Positions 58,892 through 64,000 of a stretch of DNA of 64,000 bases are shown here, one piece after another. The notes beneath the pieces were generated by a model that ran no database searches, had not been told where the DNA came from, and worked only from the letters and a program-made list of their open reading frames with translations. Made by a program: the position numbers and the translations under genes. The DNA lies in the NCBI RefSeq assembly GCF_000001735.4, contig NC_003071.7:18265443-18329442 (forward strand), given 5' to 3'. The first letter of the stretch is position 1; each line of letters starts with the position of its first letter. This DNA is from Arabidopsis thaliana (lineage: Eukaryota; Streptophyta; Magnoliopsida; Brassicales; Brassicaceae).

Positions 58892-59429
58892 TGTGTATAG
58901 GATTGGTTGTTTCAGTGTAAGAAACGTTTAGAAAATATATATAGCAAAATATGTGGATGATTTGTCATTTCCATTTTCCGCTAAACAATTCTCAGTTTGG
59001 TTTTGATTATTCACCAAGTTGTAGTTTAATATATGGAAGACGGTTGACATTAGAGTTGCATAATCTTGGACACGTACGAAACAATCACCAGAGATAAGAT
59101 TTAAAAATCTCCAATTTTGGTGATTGTTAGGAAATAGTGACAAAACTAGAATTCATCAATAATTGAGCTTCCCATATATAATTCAAGTGGATAAGGACTT
59201 GATCAAAGAATATAACCATTGACTTTCGAAGTCGTCGACTGAAAATGTAGATCCCACTGTTAACATTCACACGGTAGAATAAATGACTACCACAAAACAA
59301 AGTCTGCCAACAAATCAATCCAAGCCATTAATTTATATTCACATATACCAAATTACAAATAGCATTTTAGAACTTGCAAAATCTCTCTAATGAACCAGTA
59401 ATTTGTGCAGCAAAAACAAAAACAACACA
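58892..59429. promoter_or_regulatory. Divergent promoter of the DC1 pair (copy A)
   Basis: 538 bp between start codons of two outward-facing DC1 genes. It contains cattgactttcgaagtc near 59217 with a W-box core TTGAC; the same word is in copy B near 61336, so it is conserved since the duplication. Also ggtagaataaatgactacc-like and tgccaacaaatcaa words are shared. Promoter function is inferred. Confidence 0.55.
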
Positions 59430-59882
59430 ATGGGAAGGCCAAAACCGGAGGACTCAATTCGACATTTCAGTCATCCTCATATTTTGTTCCACTTATCTGT
59501 CAATCCTGAAGACCAATCTTTTTCATCTTTTTGTTTTGTGGTTTGCAAGCTAAAACTCCTAAATCTTCCTTCATACTCATGCAAACCTTGCAAATTCTAC
59601 ATCCACAGAAAATGTTCCGAGTTACCTCAAAAAATCAGACACCCTAACCATCTCTATCTAATCCCTTCTCCCAAATACCAAGAAGGGCGATTCCGCTGCG
59701 ACGCTTGCGGGAAAGACGGTGATGGATTCGTTTACTGTGGAGATTTCGGAATCGATCTTCACACGGTTTGTGCCAACATGCTTTCTCGAGTCACCCACCA
59801 ATCTCACCCTCACCACCAACTTTCTTTAACAATTTCCGTGCCACCCGGATCCGCTACTACATATTTTCGGAGACATTTTTAA
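59430..59882 (+). CDS. Truncated DC1 zinc-finger protein (plus-strand member, copy A)
   Basis: 150 aa from the ATG at 59430 to the stop at 59882, intronless. Two DC1-like modules: HPHILFHLSV with KPCKFYIHRKCSELP, then HPNHLYLIPS with CDACGKDGDGFVYCG and DLHTVCANM. The second module is damaged: where copy B reads YHCGDCGIDLHTVC this gene reads YCGDFGIDLHTVC, losing a His and a Cys ligand. The coding similarity to copy B stops near 59840, after HHQLSLT and PPG, so the third module and C-terminus are gone. It keeps an intact start and frame, so a short protein may still be made, but zinc binding looks compromised. Confidence 0.65.
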   Translation: MGRPKPEDSIRHFSHPHILFHLSVNPEDQSFSSFCFVVCKLKLLNLPSYSCKPCKFYIHRKCSELPQKIRHPNHLYLIPSPKYQEGRFRCDACGKDGDGFVYCGDFGIDLHTVCANMLSRVTHQSHPHHQLSLTISVPPGSATTYFRRHF

Positions 59883-60368
59883 TAATAACATTAGCAGGAA
59901 TTAGTATAAATCCAAAAAAAAAAAAAGATAGAAGAGATGCTACGGATTAAGGAATAACCAATAATGCAATGAAAGTATGGTAAAGAGAAGCAATGAAGAG
60001 TAAGGACAAATCACAACATTATATGCACGATTCAATGAAAATTTGTATATTATTTCCATAGCATTGCGAAAAAGTCGTAGAGTGGAAAGTGTTGGATCGA
60101 CATCTCACGTTAGAAATTGCATAGCACATAACAAAGTTTTTCAGCCATCCATATTGTTGATCATCACTGTTCCTTACATATGTAAATGGTTAAATAGGCC
60201 AGTATATAACCACTCAGCTTGTTATTATACCATACATTTGTATAGCAATTAAAATAGAAAAGTATATGAATAACACTTACAAATTAAATAACTCACACGA
60301 AAAGGAAAAAAAAAAAAGTGAAAAACAATCACAAGCGTTTTCATTAAATTGATCATTCGTTCATTCAA
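59883..60368. other. Junction between the two DC1 duplication units
   Basis: AT-rich; includes the poly-A runs at 59921-59928 and 60308-60319. 60300-60368 corresponds to the 3' flank of the minus-strand gene, as in copy A (58070-58147). No gene. Confidence 0.5.
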
Positions 60369-61109
60369 TCACCAATAATATCTCCGCTTTGGTTCAGCAT
60401 ATAAACCGAGTATAGCATTATTAGCGTCTCGCTTCATACGTGCCTCGAGCTGTACCGCCGCCAACTCATCCTCAGCCTTCATCAACGACTTCATCCTCGA
60501 AACCGCCGAGCTCATCGCTTCTCCTTCTTCTCCTCCTCTATTATTTGGCTCATCGTCTTCATAAACCGCGCAAGAATGCACATGCGTCCCATAATCACAT
60601 TCTTTGCAATAATAAACCCATAGATTCTCCGACATATCTTCTTCACAAACATTACATATGAACATCGCACCGTCCTCACAGCCTTTGCATGGTGTATTGT
60701 AGAGAAGAGTGAGTGGGTGTTCGTGATCTTCCCGCTCCACGGTCTCCGGGATAAACGCACATCCGACATGAAGATCATATTGACATTCAGAACAATTGTA
60801 AGTGAATCCGGATCCGTACTCACCGCATGCATCACACGTGTAAGTCTCACTATATGGTGGGGAATGAAGCAAGGTTAAAGGGTGGTCAGGGTGAGACTTG
60901 TGACTGGTTTCACGGGGTAGCTAGAAACATGACTTGTGTAAGAAGTAATCGCAGTCTGACTTTATACACTTGAAAGCTTGTCCCGTTAGATCGAGCTCAC
61001 ATCCAGAGCAGACGACCTCATCTTCGTCTCGAGCTTTAAAGACACGCAGCGGATGGTTATGACTCGCATGCCTCACGGATGGGCGATTAACAGGTTTTTT
61101 TGAAGCCAT
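60369..61109 (-). pseudogene. DC1 zinc-finger gene with a premature stop (minus-strand member, copy B)
   Basis: Co-linear with the intact 58148-58891 gene over its whole length, with the same modules ([73 protein letters not shown]). At 60921-60923 a TAG replaces the Asp codon of SCFDLPRE, at codon 63 of 247, so only the first module would be made. The rest of the frame stays open and conserved, so the lesion is recent. A downstream start could give a 167-aa product from about 60872 that carries modules two and three. Confidence 0.85.
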
Positions 61110-61544
61110 TGTGTCTGAATTTGGTTAACAAGCGTTTAGAAACTATAAATATATAGCAAAATATGTAGATGACTTGTGATTTCTATTTTCATTAACATAA
61201 TACATAGTTTGGTTTTGATTATTCACCAAGTTGTTGCTTAATATACATAACCTTTACAGAATATTGATAAAACAATAAAATTCGCCAGTAATTGTGCTTC
61301 CCATGTATAATTCATGTGGGTAACGACTAATAATCATTGACTTTCGAAGTCATCGCCTAAATAGTCCTCGAAAACAAAGTCACACGGTAACAAATGACTA
61401 CCACAAAACAAAGTCTTCCAACATATCAAATCCAAGCGACTGAATTATTTTTATACCAAATTACTAATAGCATTTTAAAACTTACAAAAATTATCTAAAC
61501 TAGTATAGTAAGAAGATATTTGTGCAGCAAACAAAAACAAAACA
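61110..61544. promoter_or_regulatory. Divergent promoter of the DC1 pair (copy B)
   Basis: Co-linear with copy A promoter at 58892-59429, including cattgactttcgaagtcat near 61336 and aaacaaagtcttccaaca near 61407. About 100 bp shorter because of deletions. Confidence 0.55.
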
Positions 61545-62337
61545 GTGGGAAGGCCAAAACCAGAGGACTCAATTCGACAGTTGAGTCATCCAACATCCAT
61601 TGTTCCACTCATCTTTCAATCCTCAAGACCAATCTTCTTCATTTTTTTGTTGCATGATTTGCAAGCTAAAACTCCTAAGTCTTCCTTCATACTCATCCAA
61701 ACCTTGCAATTTCTACATCCACCTAAAATGTTCCGAATTACCTCAAAAAATCAGACACCCTTTCGACAGAAACCATCTCCTCTCACTAATCTCTTCTCCC
61801 AAATACCAAGAAGGGCGATTCCGCTGCAACGCTTGCGGAAAAGACGGTGATAGATTGGCTTACCACTGTGGAGATTGCGGCATTGATCTTCACACGGTTT
61901 GTGCCAACATGCCTTCTCGAGTCACCCACCAATCTCACCCTCACCACCAACTTTCTTTAACCTTTTCCATGCCACCTGGCGGACCGGGATCTGCTGCGGC
62001 GTCTAGCTTCCAATGTTGCGTGTGCCGTGGTCTAGGGTCTAACTCGTGGCTCTACAGCTGCGGAGAGTGTAGTGGATTTGATGCTCATTTGTAATGTGCT
62101 AGAAGAAAATTAGCTACTTCAACAAATTTGGTCCATCATGTTGAAAACCGGAAGCAACCACAGTTTGTTGGTACGACGCCGTCTGTTAACGTTCCGGTTA
62201 TTAATAATCCGTATCCTTTGATGTTGCCGACGATTACGAGTCCTATGATTAGACCGATGATTAATGAGATGATTAATAATCTTGTAACCAATAGGCCACA
62301 ACCCACAAGATCCAAGCCAAGTCTCTCAACTTCATGA
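61545..62337 (+). pseudogene. DC1 zinc-finger gene with three lesions (plus-strand member, copy B)
   Basis: Keeps the full-length domain layout that the copy A gene has lost: KPCNFYIHLKCSELP; CNACGKDGDRLAYHCGDCG with DLHTVCANM; then a third module FQCCVCRGLGSNSWLYSCGEC, and a hydrophobic Met/Ile-rich tail (LPTITSPMIRPMINEMI). Three lesions are visible: the start is GTG at 61545 where copy A has ATG; a one-base shift lies between about 61590 and 61605; and TAA at 62092-62094 interrupts the third module right after FDAHL, with the frame continuing to the stop at 62337. Non-functional as a full-length protein. Confidence 0.8.
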
Positions 62338-63430
62338 ATTGCTAGGACCATTTTAGGAATGGGCAGTGGCGGACTGGTTGATGGATCCGTCGGTTTTCTT
62401 GGGTTTGATACGTCGGTTTTCACATCAGTTTTTTTTTTTTTTTTTTACTTTTTTTTTTTTTTTAAGAATGTTATTAATTTTTCATCATCCATTTTCATAG
62501 TTTTGACGAGTCAATTGAATGCCATACGATAATACTAAACAAGTGACTTTTATTAATTTGATCGTCATATAGGGTTAAAAAAAATTAACGATACTACTAA
62601 ATTACCGACTTTATTAATTTAATTCGTCAAAGATGTAAAACAAATAAATGATAGTACTTCTGAACTAGTGATAAACTGATAACATAGGGATTTGATTGTT
62701 TTTATGAATTCGAGTGTGTTTGCGTTTAATAGTCAAGATATGTTAATTAATTTTGTTTAATTTAAATAAATATATAATGGTTGGTCAAGCATGCCAAGAA
62801 AAATATATATTTTCTAATTAATATTCTTTATAATTTATTTTCTTACAACATAAATCAAACAATTTAACTGACGCAACCACAAACCTTAAACATTTGGAAG
62901 ACAATCATGTCCTAAGCCAGAGATTAAAAAAAGTTTTTGGTTTAAATATCCAAAGACCTACTTCTTCTATCGGTGTCTCTCTCTCTCTCTCTCGCCACCG
63001 ATCATCATGGTCTGCACCGCCATTGAAATCTACGTCATCCTTTGATCTCTAGCTCTCTCCAAAGGTCTCTTCTTTCTCGTCAAACTTCATATATGTCTCT
63101 GTTTTGTCCGATCAATTATCTGTTTCCTGAAATCGTTTAGTTGAATTCCGTTAGGCAAATTAGTTCAAAGTTGATTCCTTTTTGTGATTTGTGTTGTTGA
63201 CTCTATACAGATGCATGCGTTGCTTACTTTCGGAATCTGGGGAAGTTCCAATTCAATCAATTGAAGAAAAAAGCTGAGCCTTTATTGGTTTTGGAAGAAT
63301 TGGTGGTGGTGGGATCTATCATCTATGGATCGGAAACGTAGAGGTTGACAGAGAGACGTTTCTAGGTTTGATTGATCTGTTCAAATAAGAACACAATCTC
63401 TTTGTTAATTTTGGTGTTCTTTGAGCTCTC
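62338..63430. other. Spacer and 5' leader of the terminal RING gene
   Basis: Contains a poly-T tract split by ac (62429-62463), a degenerate tandem repeat with 62-bp period (acgataatac at 62526, acgatactac at 62588), and a (CT)n run at 62974-62993. The leader appears to have an intron (donor AAAG|GTCTCT at 63065, acceptor ctatacag at 63210) and three short upstream reading frames (63007-63045, 63211-63264, 63325-63348). Confidence 0.6.
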
Positions 63431-64000
63431 ATGTCAACTAGTGTTCAAGGAGAGACAATGGATCTTGATTTGAATCAAGAGCCGTCTTCTGATTCGGAGT
63501 CTCCGGGTGGTTTGATGACGGCGCTTTCTCCAATGTTAGAAGAGCTTGAATCTGCTCAAGAGCGGATTCAAGAACGCATAAGACAGCTTGAAGTGATAGT
63601 TTCGAGAATCAGGGAACGAGAAATAACAACAACAACAACACCGGCTTTGGTGTCGCCTAACGAACATAGAGATTCAACTGCTGGAGTTATACATGAGCGT
63701 TCTCGAGAGAGACTTGTCGAAAATGGCGAAAACAAGACTTATTTGATAGCCAAGGCATTGAACATGGAGAAAACAAGCTCTGTTCCTGGTGGCTTCTTTG
63801 ACTGCAACATATGTTTAGAGAAAGCTGAAGATCCGATTTTGACTTGTTGTGGTCATTTGTTCTGTTGGGGTTGCTTCTATCAGTTGCCTTTAATTTACTT
63901 AAACATAAAGGAATGTCCGGTTTGCGATGGGGAAGTGACTGACGCCGAGGTGATTCCGATATATGGTAATGGAGATGATTGTGATGGTACTAAACCAAAG
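63431..64000 (+). CDS. RING-finger E3 ligase, RMA-like (partial, runs off the window)
   Basis: Open frame of 190 codons from the ATG at 63431 to the window edge, no stop. The N-terminus is MSTSVQGETMDLDLNQEP, then a coiled stretch (LEELESAQERIQERIRQLEV) and a RING: CNICLEKAEDPILTCCGHLF, then CWGCFYQL and CPVCDGEV. The pattern C-x2-C, C-G-H, C-x2-C, C-x2-C is the C3HC4 RING of the RMA/RNF5-type membrane-anchored ligases. The DLNQEP start is shared with that plant group. Whether a C-terminal membrane anchor follows cannot be seen. A Met at codon 10 (MDLDLNQEP) may be the true start. Confidence 0.85.
   Translation, partial: MSTSVQGETMDLDLNQEPSSDSESPGGLMTALSPMLEELESAQERIQERIRQLEVIVSRIREREITTTTTPALVSPNEHRDSTAGVIHERSRERLVENGENKTYLIAKALNMEKTSSVPGGFFDCNICLEKAEDPILTCCGHLFCWGCFYQLPLIYLNIKECPVCDGEVTDAEVIPIYGNGDDCDGTKPK

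Overview
The window looks like nuclear DNA of Arabidopsis thaliana. It has short GT-AG introns, AT-rich intergenic DNA and plant-only families (VQ, QWRF, DC1, neprosin, GPI-anchored lipid-transfer proteins). The gene order matches what I remember of the lower arm of chromosome 2, roughly At2g44170 to At2g44410. The locus names come from memory and were not checked; exon borders were read from the sequence and tested for splice sites and phase.

Layout. 0.1-4 kb: a frame-broken second N-myristoyltransferase gene (-), a palindromic MITE with another MITE nested inside, and a detached NMT fragment (+). 4-13 kb: methionine aminopeptidase 2A (-) and the QWRF microtubule protein EDE1 (+) share a bidirectional promoter; two tandem CIR N-terminal-domain genes follow, the first truncated. 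15-32 kb: a + strand cluster of four neprosin-domain genes and two DUF946 (VPS62-like) genes in the order N-N-D-N-N-D, separated by AT-rich spacers with a 447 bp tandem repeat and a Stowaway-like MITE. 32-38.5 kb: the tRNA 2-thiolation enzyme ROL5/CTU1 (-), which carries an AT-AC U12-type intron, and an MFS transporter (-). 40-43 kb: two tandem GPI-anchored lipid-transfer genes (-). 43.8-49.4 kb: an EF-hand protein (+), tRNA-Ser(GCT) (-), a RING-H2 protein (+), an RNase H-type retroelement remnant and VQ18 (+). 51-56 kb: mitochondrial citrate synthase (+), 19 coding exons, convergent with a small acidic coiled-coil protein (-). 56.6-62.3 kb: a DC1 zinc-finger cluster in which a divergent gene pair was duplicated and then decayed differently in each copy. 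The window ends inside a RING gene (+).

There is no operon logic; genes relate mainly by tandem duplication (NMT, CIR, neprosin, DUF946, LTPG, DC1). Housekeeping genes (MAP2A, CTU1, CSY4) are interleaved. The most distinctive readable signals are the U12 AT-AC intron in CTU1, a stop-free 90-bp intron that could add a hydrophobic segment to a putatively myristoylated DUF946 protein, a GC-AG intron in one neprosin gene, all-symmetric neprosin exons, and the reciprocal decay of the duplicated DC1 pair. I recognised no LTR element, virus-like copy or CRISPR array.
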